Shown: positions 1 to 7,540, counted from the first letter of the stretch. The stretch: DNA of 15,220 nucleotides from JALYNX01 sp040902845 (GCA_040902845.1 JBBDWM010000035.1:1-15220), one strand, 5' to 3'. Made by a program: numbers and translations. The notes: generated by a model from the letters alone, not told the origin.

Positions 1-1
1 C

Positions 2-886
2 CTTTTTCTCGCCATGGCTGCCATCGGGCTCTCGCTCATCTTTGGCACGACCGGTTTGGTCAATTTCGCCCATGCCGAGCTCGTCACATGGGGAATGTTG
101 GTCGCCTACTTCTTCAACGTGCTTGGAGTGTCGTCATTGTTCGGCTTCACATCGGGTTGGCCGTGGATCCTCAACGGCCCGGTTGATTTGATCAGCGCCG
201 CCGTGATGGCGGTGATCCTGGGCGGGCTGCTGGGCTGGGCCGCAGACGCCGGTGTGTTCGCCCGACTCCGTCGTCGGGGGACCGGTCTCATCGCCCAGAT
301 GGTGATCACGATCGGCCTCTCGATCCTGATCCGATACATCTACCTCTATTTGTTTGGCGGTACCGGGCGTTTCTTCCGAAGCTACGCCGGTCAGCAGGCC
401 ATAGCCATCGGCCCGATTGCAGTCACCTACAAGGACATCATCGCCATGACGGTGGCCCTGGTTGCTCTGATCAGTGTCGGGCTGACCCTCCAGCTGACCC
501 GGGCGGGACGAGCGATGCGGGCGGTGTCGGACGACCGTGATCTCGCCGAGTCGTCAGGGATCGACGTGCAGCGGGTCATTCGCTGGGTTTGGGTCGCTGG
601 CGCCGCTCTGGCGGCTCTCGGTGGTGTGTTGCTCGGACAGTCAGACGTGATCAGGTGGGACGTTGGCTCTCAGATCCTCCTGCTCCTTTTCGCTGGGGTG
701 GTCCTCGGTGGCTTGGGTACCGCCTACGGTGCCCTCGTCGGCGGCATTCTGGTGGGGCTGGGGATCCAGCTCTCCACGCTGTTCCTCGCATCAGAGTTGC
801 GAAGCATCGGTGCCCTGTTGCTCATGATCGTCATCCTTTTGATCAGGCCGCAGGGGCTGATGGGGAGAAAGGAGCGTGTCGGGTGA
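2..886 (+). CDS. livH: Branched-chain amino acid ABC transporter permease LivH (5' end outside window)
   Basis: This is an inner-membrane permease subunit of a LivHMGF-type importer for branched-chain amino acids or related solutes. The reading frame is open to the left edge. The first visible residues run directly into the family's N-terminal motif GLSLIFGTTGLVNFAHAE, normally found about 20-40 residues into LivH, so the true start lies upstream and the ATG at 14 is internal. About 294 residues are visible. Several hydrophobic helices follow, then a cytoplasmic EAA-type coupling loop (RAMRAVSDDRDLAESSGID, then an Ala/Gly-rich helix) and the typical C-terminal ending IRPQGLMG. The stop codon overlaps the GTG start of livM (GTGA), so the two are translationally coupled. 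The permease identity is secure; the exact substrate (leucine/isoleucine/valine, urea, amides) cannot be read from the sequence. Confidence 0.93.
   Translation, partial: LFLAMAAIGLSLIFGTTGLVNFAHAELVTWGMLVAYFFNVLGVSSLFGFTSGWPWILNGPVDLISAAVMAVILGGLLGWAADAGVFARLRRRGTGLIAQMVITIGLSILIRYIYLYLFGGTGRFFRSYAGQQAIAIGPIAVTYKDIIAMTVALVALISVGLTLQLTRAGRAMRAVSDDRDLAESSGIDVQRVIRWVWVAGAALAALGGVLLGQSDVIRWDVGSQILLLLFAGVVLGGLGTAYGALVGGILVGLGIQLSTLFLASELRSIGALLLMIVILLIRPQGLMGRKERVG
867..874 (+). promoter_or_regulatory. Shine-Dalgarno site that fixes the livM start
   Basis: The sequence GAAAGGAG ends 8 nt before the GTG at 883. It supports that GTG as the livM start. The same frame is open far upstream (to about 589), but there it only shadows livH. 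Confidence 0.6.
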
Positions 887-1875
887 ACTTGGGGTCGATT
901 CTGGAACAGACCATTTCCCAGGCATTTGGCGTCAACGCCATGGTTTTTGCGATGGCTGTGATCGGGCTCAACGTGCACTTCGGTTACACCGGTCTCCTCA
1001 ACTTCGGGCAGATCGGCTTCGTCGCAATGGGCGGCTACGGGTTGGGGATGTCGATCACCATATTTGGCTGGAACCCCTGGCTGGGGATCTTGGTGGGTCT
1101 CCTCTACGCGCTGATTTTTGCCCTCCTGCTGGGCATCCCCACGCTGCGTCTCCGTGGTGACTATCTCGCAATCGTCACCATCGCCGCCTCAGAGGTGCTG
1201 CGGATCCTGGTTCGTTCCACGACCCTTGCCGAGTGGACCGGCGGCAACACCGGTATCACCAACTTCGCCGGTGCCTTTTACCAGTTCAATCCGTTCACCG
1301 AGCGGGTCTATGACTTCGGGCCCTTCTTCTACACCGGCCCCAACCTGTTCATCCTCAGCATCGGTTGGCCCCTGGTCTTGTTGGTTACGTTCCTGATCTG
1401 GCAGTTGATGCGCAGCCCGTGGGGGAGGGTGGTCAAGGCGATCCGTGAGGACGAGGATGCGGCGCGGGCCCTCGGCAAGAACGCTTACTGGTACAAGATG
1501 CAGTCCCTGATGCTGGGTGGAGTGATCGGTGGTCTGGCCGGCATCCTGCTCGCCATCGGGAATTCGACTGTCCAACCAGACTATTTCGTACCGGTGCAGA
1601 CCTTCTTCATGTGGACGGCGCTGATCCTCGGAGGAGTGGGCCGGGTCTGGTCGCCTATCGTCGGGTCGATGTTGTTCTGGGGCCTGCTGACGGCCACCGA
1701 CGGGGTGCTCCGTGGCTTCGAGGCCGAAGGATGGATCCCTCGCTGGCTGATGAACGCCTCACAGGTCGGCCAGATTCGCTTCATGCTCGTCGGCCTGGGT
1801 CTGGCCCTCCTCATGATCTACCGCCCCCAAGGTCTGTTCGGGAGCAGAGAGGAGATGATGCTGGATGCCCGCTGA
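883..1875 (+). CDS. livM: Branched-chain amino acid ABC transporter permease LivM
   Basis: This is the second transmembrane subunit of the importer and pairs with LivH; it is 330 residues long, within the family's usual 300-350. The start is GTG 883, chosen because it overlaps the livH stop and has a good ribosome site. Visible family marks are the N-terminal segment GLNVHFGYTGLLNFGQIGF, the RLRGDYLAIVTIA segment after the third or fourth helix, the coupling loop VVKAIREDEDAARALGKNAY followed by a Gly-rich helix, and the ending YRPQGLFG. The last 11 bases overlap the start of livG. Identity is firm at the family level; substrate is not known. Confidence 0.93.
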   Translation: MNLGSILEQTISQAFGVNAMVFAMAVIGLNVHFGYTGLLNFGQIGFVAMGGYGLGMSITIFGWNPWLGILVGLLYALIFALLLGIPTLRLRGDYLAIVTIAASEVLRILVRSTTLAEWTGGNTGITNFAGAFYQFNPFTERVYDFGPFFYTGPNLFILSIGWPLVLLVTFLIWQLMRSPWGRVVKAIREDEDAARALGKNAYWYKMQSLMLGGVIGGLAGILLAIGNSTVQPDYFVPVQTFFMWTALILGGVGRVWSPIVGSMLFWGLLTATDGVLRGFEAEGWIPRWLMNASQVGQIRFMLVGLGLALLMIYRPQGLFGSREEMMLDAR

Positions 1876-2770
1876 TACGGCCGGCGCTCTGGCTGGTGTT
1901 GCTCACCAGCCCGGTGTCGACAAACCAGACCCGATTCTGGTTGTGGAGGAAATGCGGAGGTCTTTTGGCGGTCTCCTCGCCGTGGATGTCGACAAGGTGT
2001 CGGTTCAGCGCGGCTTGATCACTGCCCTGATCGGTCCCAACGGGGCCGGAAAGACCACCTTCTTCAACCTGCTCACCGGATTCGATGAGCCCGACGCCGG
2101 CACGGCCACCTTTGACGGTCAGTCTGTCAGTGGCATGTCTTCATACAAGCTGGCCAACAAGGGAATGGTGCGCACCTTTCAGCTCACCAAATCCCTCACC
2201 AGGCTGAGCGTGATAGAAAACATGAAGCTAGGTGCCAGAGATCAGAGGGGGGAGTCCTTCCTACCAGCCTTCATTCCCTATCTCTGGAGGGACCAGGAAG
2301 AAGACATCGAGGACCGGGCGGAAGCCCTCCTCGAACGCTTCCAGCTGTCACATATGCGTGATGAGTACGCCGGCACGCTCTCAGGGGGCCAACGAAAGCT
2401 GCTCGAGATGGCCCGGGCACTGATGGCCGAGCCCAGGCTGGTCATGCTCGATGAGCCCATGGCAGGGGTGAACCCCGTCCTGACTCAGTCTCTGTTGGAG
2501 CACGTCAAGGGTCTGCGGGCGGCAGGGATCACGGTTGTCTTCGTCGAGCACAATATGGACGTGGTACGCGACATCTCGGACTGGGTGGTGGTCATGTCGG
2601 AAGGCAGGATCATCTTCGAAGGCCCGCCTGAAGTTATCAGCCAGGATCCGGCGGTCATCGATGCTTACCTCGGCGCTCATCATGACGCACCCCTGACCGA
2701 GGAGCAGGAAGAAAAGCAGATAGCCAGCGCGGAGGCGGAGCTGGCCGAGAGTGAAGGCGAAGGCTCGTGA
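1865..2770 (+). CDS. livG: Branched-chain amino acid ABC transporter ATP-binding protein LivG
   Basis: This cytoplasmic ATPase drives the LivHM permease. The 301-residue protein contains every ABC motif in order: Walker A GPNGAGKTT at residues 57-65, Q-loop in RTFQL (Q106), signature LSGGQ at 172-176, Walker B LVMLDEP at 192-198 and the switch histidine in VEHN (H229). The first roughly 23 residues (Ala/Asp-rich) precede the usual start of LivG homologues, so the true start could be a little downstream. However, ATG 1865 overlaps livM by 11 bases and has a GAGAGGAG site about 9 nt upstream, which favours it. The C-terminus carries an extra Glu-rich tail of about 25 residues, ADSEGEGS-like, of no known role. 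The stop overlaps the livF start. Confidence 0.93.
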   Translation: MPADTAGALAGVAHQPGVDKPDPILVVEEMRRSFGGLLAVDVDKVSVQRGLITALIGPNGAGKTTFFNLLTGFDEPDAGTATFDGQSVSGMSSYKLANKGMVRTFQLTKSLTRLSVIENMKLGARDQRGESFLPAFIPYLWRDQEEDIEDRAEALLERFQLSHMRDEYAGTLSGGQRKLLEMARALMAEPRLVMLDEPMAGVNPVLTQSLLEHVKGLRAAGITVVFVEHNMDVVRDISDWVVVMSEGRIIFEGPPEVISQDPAVIDAYLGAHHDAPLTEEQEEKQIASAEAELAESEGEGS

Positions 2771-3498
2771 CCGGCGGCCCTTTGATCCAGATCGACAACG
2801 TCGTGGCCGGGTATGTGCCCGAAGTGGACATCCTTCGAGGCGTGAATCTCGAGCTGGGACGGGGAGAGCTGGTGGGCATCATCGGTCCCAACGGGGCGGG
2901 CAAGTCGACGTTGCTCAAGGCTCTGTTCGGCCTGATTTCGGTCAGGGAAGGGAGCGTCACGTTGGACGGTGAGGACATCACCAACCTCAAGGCGCACCAG
3001 TTGGTGTCGCGGGGGGTTGGCTATGTCCCCCAGGTCAACAACGTCTTTCCCAGTCTCAGCGTCGAGGAGAACCTCCAGATGGGGATCTTTCTCCAACCGA
3101 AGAGATTCGACGAAAGGCTGGCCTTCGTCTCCGATCTCTTCCCTCGCCTGGCCGAACGGTTGAAGCAACGTGCCGGCTCCCTCTCTGGCGGCGAGCGACA
3201 GATGCTGGCCATGAGCAGGGCGCTGATGATGGACCCCAAGGTGCTGCTCCTGGATGAGCCGTCGGCGGGGCTTTCCCCCACTCTCCAAGATCAGGTGTTC
3301 GTCCGCGCCCGTCAGATCAATAGAGCAGGGGTCAGCATCATCATGGTGGAGCAGAATGCCCGTCGCTGTCTCCAGATTTGTGACCGCGGTTACGTCCTCG
3401 ATCAGGGTCGCAATGCCTACACCGACGGCGGTAGTGCGCTGCTGCGTGATCCGAAAGTGATTGAGCTCTACCTAGGCACCTTGGCCAAGGTCGAATGA
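2767..3498 (+). CDS. livF: Branched-chain amino acid ABC transporter ATP-binding protein LivF
   Basis: This is the second ATPase of the importer and forms a heterodimer with LivG. It has 243 residues, close to the family norm. Motifs are Walker A GPNGAGKST at 40-48, Q-loop Q89, signature LSGGE at 139-143, Walker B LLLDEP at 160-165, and VEQN where other ABC proteins have a switch histidine. Gln at that place is common in LivF, so it is not a defect. The start is GTG 2767, overlapping the livG stop by 4 nt with GAAGG upstream. The end of the gene overlaps the end of the convergent PfpI-like gene by 27 nt, so the two 3' ends share sequence and there is no room for a separate terminator between them. 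Confidence 0.93.
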   Translation: MTGGPLIQIDNVVAGYVPEVDILRGVNLELGRGELVGIIGPNGAGKSTLLKALFGLISVREGSVTLDGEDITNLKAHQLVSRGVGYVPQVNNVFPSLSVEENLQMGIFLQPKRFDERLAFVSDLFPRLAERLKQRAGSLSGGERQMLAMSRALMMDPKVLLLDEPSAGLSPTLQDQVFVRARQINRAGVSIIMVEQNARRCLQICDRGYVLDQGRNAYTDGGSALLRDPKVIELYLGTLAKVE

Positions 3499-4035
3499 GG
3501 CGGATCCGGCGCCGGTCGGTGTCCCCGGCCCGAAGAACACCCGGTCGGCCACATGATGGGCAATGGTGGCAGCCGATACCGCTCCCGAGGCCGTAAAGAA
3601 CCGCCCCGAAACGACTATTGGCTTGTCGGTGGGGACGGCTCCAAATCGCTGGAGATGAGTAAACGAAAGCCAGTGCCCGGTGGCGCGCAGACCATCGATC
3701 AGGCCGGCAGCGGCGAGCAGTAAGGACCCAGTCGAAACGGACAGGCAGATGGTGGGGGACTCAGCCAGACGCCTGATGTCCGCCAGGGCGCGCCGGTCCC
3801 GTGCCAGCTCCAGCGATCCGAACCCCCCGGGGAGGAGCAGCACGGTCGGTGGTGATTCGATCTCGGCGAGTGCCACATCGGCATGAAACGACATCGGCGG
3901 ATCGTGTCCGGGCACTGGTCCTCGCTGCCGCGCCGCCCAGATCACCTCCGGAGCCAGCCGGTCGTGGAGGACCTCGAGTGGTGCCATGACTTCTTTGGTG
4001 GCAACCCCCCCGGGCAGCACGACTACCAGACGCAT
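3472..4035 (-). CDS. DJ-1/PfpI-family (class I glutamine amidotransferase-like) protein
   Basis: This is a 187-residue protein with the DJ-1/PfpI fold, resembling isonitrile hydratase and the N-terminal ligand domain of GlxA-type AraC regulators, but with no DNA-binding domain attached. Visible marks are the N-terminal strand MRLVVVLPGG, the acidic residue in APLEVL (E21), LLLPGGFG at about 67-74, the nucleophile elbow ICLSVSTGSLLLAAAGLIDG at 97-116 and GHW at 120-122. The elbow normally reads Cys-Thr/Ser-Gly-(Ser/Ala); here the Cys is Ser101 (codon TCG), so ordinary cysteine chemistry is unlikely. The start is taken as ATG 4035; an in-frame ATG at 4059 would add 8 residues that do not look like the family. 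The assembly gap lies just upstream, so its promoter region is not readable. Its activity is not known. Confidence 0.8.
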   Translation of the reverse strand: MRLVVVLPGGVATKEVMAPLEVLHDRLAPEVIWAARQRGPVPGHDPPMSFHADVALAEIESPPTVLLLPGGFGSLELARDRRALADIRRLAESPTICLSVSTGSLLLAAAGLIDGLRATGHWLSFTHLQRFGAVPTDKPIVVSGRFFTASGAVSAATIAHHVADRVFFGPGTPTGAGSASFDLGQGA

Positions 4036-4061
4036 CACGAAAGGGTACCAACCCAGCATGA

Positions 4062-4137
4062 AGAAGTGGGGGGGGGGGGGGGGGGGGGGGGGGGNNNNNN
4101 NNNNCCCCCCCCCCCCCCCCCCCCCCCCCCCACTTCT
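4062..4137. terminator. Possible hairpin terminator hidden in the assembly gap
   Basis: The two sides of the scaffold gap are exact inverted copies: AGAAGT followed by G on the left, C followed by ACTTCT on the right. Apart from the homopolymers themselves the arms share 6 bases. This fits a real GC-rich stem-loop between the livK stop (4160) and the PfpI-like start (4035). The true loop and stem length are lost. No U-tract is visible on either side, which is common in actinobacteria. Inference only; the reverse-complement symmetry could also be an assembly artefact. Confidence 0.35.
4068..4131. other. Scaffold gap: 27 G, 10 N, 27 C
   Basis: A run of 27 G, then 10 N, then 27 C joins two contigs. 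The equal length on both sides, the strand symmetry and the round gap size are typical of sequencing failure in a hard template plus scaffolding, not of biology. Real bases are missing here and reading frames that cross it (poly-Gly and poly-Pro) are meaningless. Confidence 0.95.
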
Positions 4138-4159
4138 CAGGTTTTGGAGCGCAGTGGGT

Positions 4160-5533
4160 TTACTGCAACTCGGCGAACAGGTACTCGTCGAGGGCGGAAT
4201 CCGGCCCGGAGCACGGCGGCTCTTGATCGGTCCATCCCTCGCCACACGCGTCCAGCGGACCGAGGGTGATGATCTGATAGCTCGCCGCTGCCGGCTCACC
4301 CTGATCAACGAACTCGTAGGAACCACCGATACCGTCGTAGTCGATGTCCGTGGTGCCGGCGCGGATCAACTCAACGCAAGTTGCGTAGCTGGTGCATTTC
4401 TCGCCGCCACGCGTCACATCGTTGATCTGAGCCGCGATCTCGGTCGGAACCAAGCTCCCGGCAACCTCGGCGGCCAGCGCAACGATGACCACTGCGTCGT
4501 AGGCCTCGGCGCCATAGGCGAAGACCCCTTTGAGGTCGCCGATCTGCGACGTCTGGTTGAGACGCTCGGTGAAGTCGGTGATGGTGCTCAGGTCGACCGA
4601 CGGCGTGGTGCCTCTCATCCCGTCCAGGACGGAGGTGTCGGCCATCACGCTGTGGAGACCGGTGATGTTGCCATCCACGCCCCACGCTGCCTTCCCGGAC
4701 GCCGGGCCAATTCCCCGCGCATGCAAGGTTTCGAGGATGAGTGTCCCCTCCTCGAAGCTGATCACCACGATCGCCTCGGGGTCTGCCTGCACCAACTGGT
4801 CGACCTCGGCGTCGAAGGTGGTCACACCTTCCGCCGGGTAGGCGATGAAGTTGGTGACCTCACCACCGAGTCCTTCGTAGACCTCCTTGAACCGCTCGGC
4901 CAGACCCTCACCATAAGGATCCTGGCGGTAGATCACGCCGGCGCTCAGGCTGTCTTCCGCCACCAACTCCGCCAGAACCTGACCCTGCAGGTAGTCGGAG
5001 GGGGCGGTGCGGAAATAGAGCCCGTTGTCGTCGTAGTCGGTAAGTAGCGCAGAGGTGTTGGCCGGCGAGAACTGGATGACTCCGGCTCCCGTGATCTTGT
5101 CGATGACGGTGAACGTCACCCCTGAAGAAGCCGCACCGACAATGGCATGCACACCGGCAGCCAGGTGGCTGTCTGCCGTCGCGTTGGCGATGTCGGTCGA
5201 GGTGTCACCCGAGTCACCGGGAATGAACTCCACGTCTGCGCCAAGCACGCCCTCGGCGGCGTTGATGTCATCGATGGCGAGATACACCCCGGCTTCCTCC
5301 GGCGGGTCCAAGAATGCCAGCGATCCGGTCTGGGGCAACAACCCCCCGATGATCAAATGATCTCCGGCCGCCCCGCCGCCGGTCGTCGTCGACGCCGCAG
5401 GAGCTTCGGTGGTGGTGGTGGCTGCAGCAGCACTGGTCGTGGTGGCTTCGCCTTCATCATCGCCACAGGCGGCGAGGATCAGCGAAAGGACAGCCAGAAC
5501 CGCGAGAAGCTTGAGGCCTCTCTTTGTTTTCAT
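4160..5533 (-). CDS. LivK-type branched-chain amino acid ABC transporter substrate-binding lipoprotein
   Basis: This extracytoplasmic solute-binding protein presumably feeds the LivHMGF importer encoded nearby. It has 457 residues. The N-terminus is a lipoprotein signal: positively charged MKTKRGLK, a hydrophobic stretch and the lipobox LILAAC with Cys23 as the lipid-modified residue. A Thr/Ala-rich linker (about 28-56) follows, then a type I periplasmic-binding fold beginning IIGGLLPQTG and continuing with FIPGDSGDT, AIVGAASSGVT, VIQFSPANTS and IYRQDPYGEGLAERF. Two Cys pairs near the C-terminus (KCTSYATC, and CGEG to PPC) may form disulfides. The start is supported by a strong ribosome site. 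The gene points away from the 5' end of the operon and is separated from it by the PfpI-like gene. Ligand class is an inference; close relatives bind amino acids, amides or urea. Confidence 0.9.
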   Translation of the reverse strand: MKTKRGLKLLAVLAVLSLILAACGDDEGEATTTSAAAATTTTEAPAASTTTGGGAAGDHLIIGGLLPQTGSLAFLDPPEEAGVYLAIDDINAAEGVLGADVEFIPGDSGDTSTDIANATADSHLAAGVHAIVGAASSGVTFTVIDKITGAGVIQFSPANTSALLTDYDDNGLYFRTAPSDYLQGQVLAELVAEDSLSAGVIYRQDPYGEGLAERFKEVYEGLGGEVTNFIAYPAEGVTTFDAEVDQLVQADPEAIVVISFEEGTLILETLHARGIGPASGKAAWGVDGNITGLHSVMADTSVLDGMRGTTPSVDLSTITDFTERLNQTSQIGDLKGVFAYGAEAYDAVVIVALAAEVAGSLVPTEIAAQINDVTRGGEKCTSYATCVELIRAGTTDIDYDGIGGSYEFVDQGEPAAASYQIITLGPLDACGEGWTDQEPPCSGPDSALDEYLFAELQ

Positions 5534-5540
5534 GTGTTTC

Positions 5541-5548
5541 CTTCCTCC
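5541..5548 (-). promoter_or_regulatory. Strong Shine-Dalgarno site of the LivK-type gene
   Basis: On the - strand the sequence GGAGGAAG lies 7 nt before the ATG at 5533. It is the best ribosome site in the window, as expected for an abundant binding protein. I looked for -35/-10 elements in 5549-5722 and found only poorly spaced candidates. Confidence 0.7.
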
Positions 5549-5722
5549 ACTTGGTTATGCCGACGCGACTAAGAGCCGCGCCGTGTTGCGGACTCTAGAC
5601 CCCAATCTCACTTCAAGCACCCAGATCGGCCCTGTCGCGGTCCGATCGGCGTACCGTGGAGACGTGGTTCGAGCATCGAATGTCGTCGCCGTTCTTGAAT
5701 TCGACGAGACCCTGACCTGAGG

Positions 5723-6280
5723 ATGGCCAGCTTTCACGTCCTTTCGGCCGGGTACGGCGGCGAGCGGGTCGCCTCGACTGTGTCGCTGGTCGTTTCGGGG
5801 GATTCGCTGGTCGTCATCGACCCGGGCATGGTTTCGTCCCGCTCGGTGATCCTCGACCCGATCGGCCCGCTTGGATACCAACCTGAGGACATCACCGACG
5901 TGGTGATCTCTCATCACCACCCGGATCACACCATCAACATCGCCCTCTTCCCGAACGCAAGGGTCCATGACCATTGGGCCATCTATCACGGGGATTCCTG
6001 GGATGCGCGAGCTGCGGAGGGGTTCGAGGTTGCACCCGAGGTGTCACTGTGGGAGACCCCGGGACACACACCCCAAGACATCACCACCATCGTGCGAGCC
6101 GGAGGTGAAACCGTCGCCTTCACCCATCTCTGGTGGTATCAAACGGCGCCCTACGACGATCCGCTGGCCACCCACCCCGAGGCCCTCCATGCCGGCCGGG
6201 AGCGGGTGCTGGAGGTGGCGACGCTGATCATTCCCGGTCATGGCGAGCCCTTCGTCCCCGACGCCTCCACGTCTCGTTAG
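5723..6280 (+). CDS. MBL-fold metallohydrolase, MBLAC1-like
   Basis: This is a small (185-residue) metallo-beta-lactamase-fold protein, probably a cytoplasmic hydrolase. Metal-site motifs are HHHPDH at 64-69 (H64, H66, D68, H69), the TPGHT motif with H115, and PGHGEPF with H173. The strand VVIDPGM at 30-36 precedes the first motif. The overall order and the ending (RVLEVATLIIPGHGEPF) resemble the MBLAC1 group. Where the family usually has Gly-Asp, the bridging metal ligand, this protein reads AFTHLWW, placing His135 at the Asp position. The start ATG 5723 is the only good one in the frame because a stop lies at 5696-5698. The GAGG just before it is too close to be a normal ribosome site. It is the first gene of a rightward run, 9 nt ahead of the AlaX-like gene. 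Confidence 0.82.
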   Translation: MASFHVLSAGYGGERVASTVSLVVSGDSLVVIDPGMVSSRSVILDPIGPLGYQPEDITDVVISHHHPDHTINIALFPNARVHDHWAIYHGDSWDARAAEGFEVAPEVSLWETPGHTPQDITTIVRAGGETVAFTHLWWYQTAPYDDPLATHPEALHAGRERVLEVATLIIPGHGEPFVPDASTSR

Positions 6281-6289
6281 CCTCCGAAC

Positions 6290-7033
6290 ATGGCCGGCAC
6301 CGGACCGATCGACGAGCTCGCCTCCCGGGATGCGTACCTGGCTCGGGCCGAAGGTCGGGTCGTGGAGGTCTCCGAGAGCGGGCTCTTACTCGACCGGACC
6401 GTGTTCTATGCGAGGGGCGGTGGCCAGCCCGGAGACGTCGGGGTGATCCGCTGGGACGGCGGCGAGGTCGAAGTGATCGACACCATCCGGCATGAGGGAA
6501 GGCCTTTTCACGTGGTGGCGGAGGGTGCCGAGCTGCCTGATCCGGGTACGCTCGTGGAAGGGGTCATCGACTGGGAGCGTCGTTATCTGACAATGAAGAC
6601 CCACACCGCCCTCCACGCCCTCTCCGGGGTGGTCTTCCGGGACTTCGGGGCCAAGGTGACCGGGGGCAACATGGAACCGGGGGTGGCCCGGATGGACTTC
6701 GAGCTGGACGGGATCTCGGTGGAGTTCGGCCAGACCGTGGAGCGCAAGCTGAACGAAGAGTTGACCAGGGGGTATCCGACAGAGGTCATCTTCATGGCTC
6801 GTGCCGAGGCGCTGCTCGACCCGGATTTGATCCGGACCAAGGTGAACCTCATCCCGAACTGGGTCGAAGAGATCCGGGTCATCGACATCGTTGGGCTGGA
6901 CCGTCAAGCGGACGGGGGCACCCACGTTGCCTCGACCCTCGAGGTGGGTGAGATCCGGGTGGTGAAGACCGAGTCGAAGGGGAAGGCCAACAAGCGGATG
7001 AGGATCGAGCTCGCCGACCTTGGTGGTCGCTAG
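6290..7033 (+). CDS. Alanyl-tRNA editing protein, AlaX-M type
   Basis: This is a free-standing homologue of the editing domain of alanyl-tRNA synthetase, which hydrolyses Ser-tRNA(Ala) (and Gly-tRNA(Ala)) to keep translation accurate. The protein has 247 residues. Visible marks are FYARGGGQPGD at about 39-49, the first zinc pair HTALH (H105, H109), and the second motif ADGGTHV with H212. AlaRS has Cys-X-X-X-His in this last motif; here the Cys position is Asp208. No alanyl-tRNA synthetase activation domain is present, so this is a trans-editing factor and not AlaS. The 9-nt gap after the MBL-fold gene and the 34-nt gap before the universal stress gene suggest one transcript. No clear ribosome site is visible. 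Confidence 0.87.
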   Translation: MAGTGPIDELASRDAYLARAEGRVVEVSESGLLLDRTVFYARGGGQPGDVGVIRWDGGEVEVIDTIRHEGRPFHVVAEGAELPDPGTLVEGVIDWERRYLTMKTHTALHALSGVVFRDFGAKVTGGNMEPGVARMDFELDGISVEFGQTVERKLNEELTRGYPTEVIFMARAEALLDPDLIRTKVNLIPNWVEEIRVIDIVGLDRQADGGTHVASTLEVGEIRVVKTESKGKANKRMRIELADLGGR

Positions 7034-7055
7034 CGTCCTCGTCCAGCAAGCCAGC

Positions 7056-7061
7056 GAAAGG
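7056..7061 (+). promoter_or_regulatory. Shine-Dalgarno site deciding the start of the universal stress protein
   Basis: GAAAGG sits 6 nt before ATG 7068. It favours this start over the in-frame upstream codon near 7020, which would overlap the AlaX-like gene and add 16 residues not seen in the family. Confidence 0.6.
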
Positions 7062-7067
7062 CACACC

Positions 7068-7466
7068 ATGAGCGTCATCGTCGGGTATCTGTCGTCGGAT
7101 CGGGGGAAGAAAGCCCTCGATCTGGGCATCCAGGAGGCCAAGCTCCGGAACACCGGTCTCATCGTGGTGCACTCGCTTCACGGCGTCGGGAAGGACGACG
7201 ACGAAGATGTGATCCAAAGTGACCGCGAGCTCATTGATCTCGAGGGCAGGCTGAAAAACGAGGGGATCGAGTTCTCGGTCCACAACTACGTTCGCGGTAA
7301 CGCGCCGGCTCAGGACATCATCCAGGCCGCCCAGGAATTCGACGGCGAGCTAATCGTCATCGGCCTCCGCCAGCGAACGTCGGCAGGGAAGTTCCTGCTC
7401 GGTTCGAATGCCCACGACATCCTCATGGACGCCCCCTGCCCTGTCCTCACAGTGCGGGTCGATTGA
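7068..7466 (+). CDS. Universal stress protein (UspA family)
   Basis: This is a single-domain Usp of 132 residues, a cytoplasmic protein that in this family binds ATP or other nucleotides and is linked with stress and dormancy responses. It begins MSVIVGYLSSDRGKKAL, has the central acidic stretch, and ends with ELIVIGLRQRTSAGKFLLGSNAHDILMDAPCPVLTVR split over the last two strands. The nucleotide-binding consensus G-2X-G-9X-G-S is mostly kept (GLRQ, nine residues, GS), but the second Gly is Gln, so ATP binding is plausible but not certain. Last gene of the MBL/AlaX/Usp run; a weak 14-nt inverted repeat follows at 7469-7482. Confidence 0.88.
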   Translation: MSVIVGYLSSDRGKKALDLGIQEAKLRNTGLIVVHSLHGVGKDDDEDVIQSDRELIDLEGRLKNEGIEFSVHNYVRGNAPAQDIIQAAQEFDGELIVIGLRQRTSAGKFLLGSNAHDILMDAPCPVLTVRVD

Positions 7467-7468
7467 GG

Positions 7469-7482
7469 AGAAGCGAGCTTCT
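7469..7482 (+). terminator. Weak inverted repeat after the universal stress gene
   Basis: AGAAGC-GA-GCTTCT is a 14-nt palindrome that begins just after the stop at 7466. The stem is only 5-6 bp and no T-run follows, so a terminator role is a guess based on position. Confidence 0.25.
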
Positions 7483-7540
7483 GATCTCGGATCGGTTCTG
7501 AGTAGCCCGCATCGGGTACCCGGAACTGAATGTCGCTCCA

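Noticed and set aside
3883..5047. Long + strand frames crossing the scaffold gap (poly-Gly/poly-Pro)
   Set aside because: They read through artificial G and C runs and lie opposite the well-supported LivK-type gene.
5624..5647. Inverted repeat GATCGG/CCGATC between the LivK-type gene and the MBL-fold gene
   Set aside because: Six-base arms with a 12-nt spacer are easily found by chance in this composition; no promoter could be placed around it.
5549..5722. Promoter for the LivK-type gene (TTGAAG with TAGAGT on the - strand)
   Set aside because: The spacing is only 13 nt, too short for a sigma70-type promoter.
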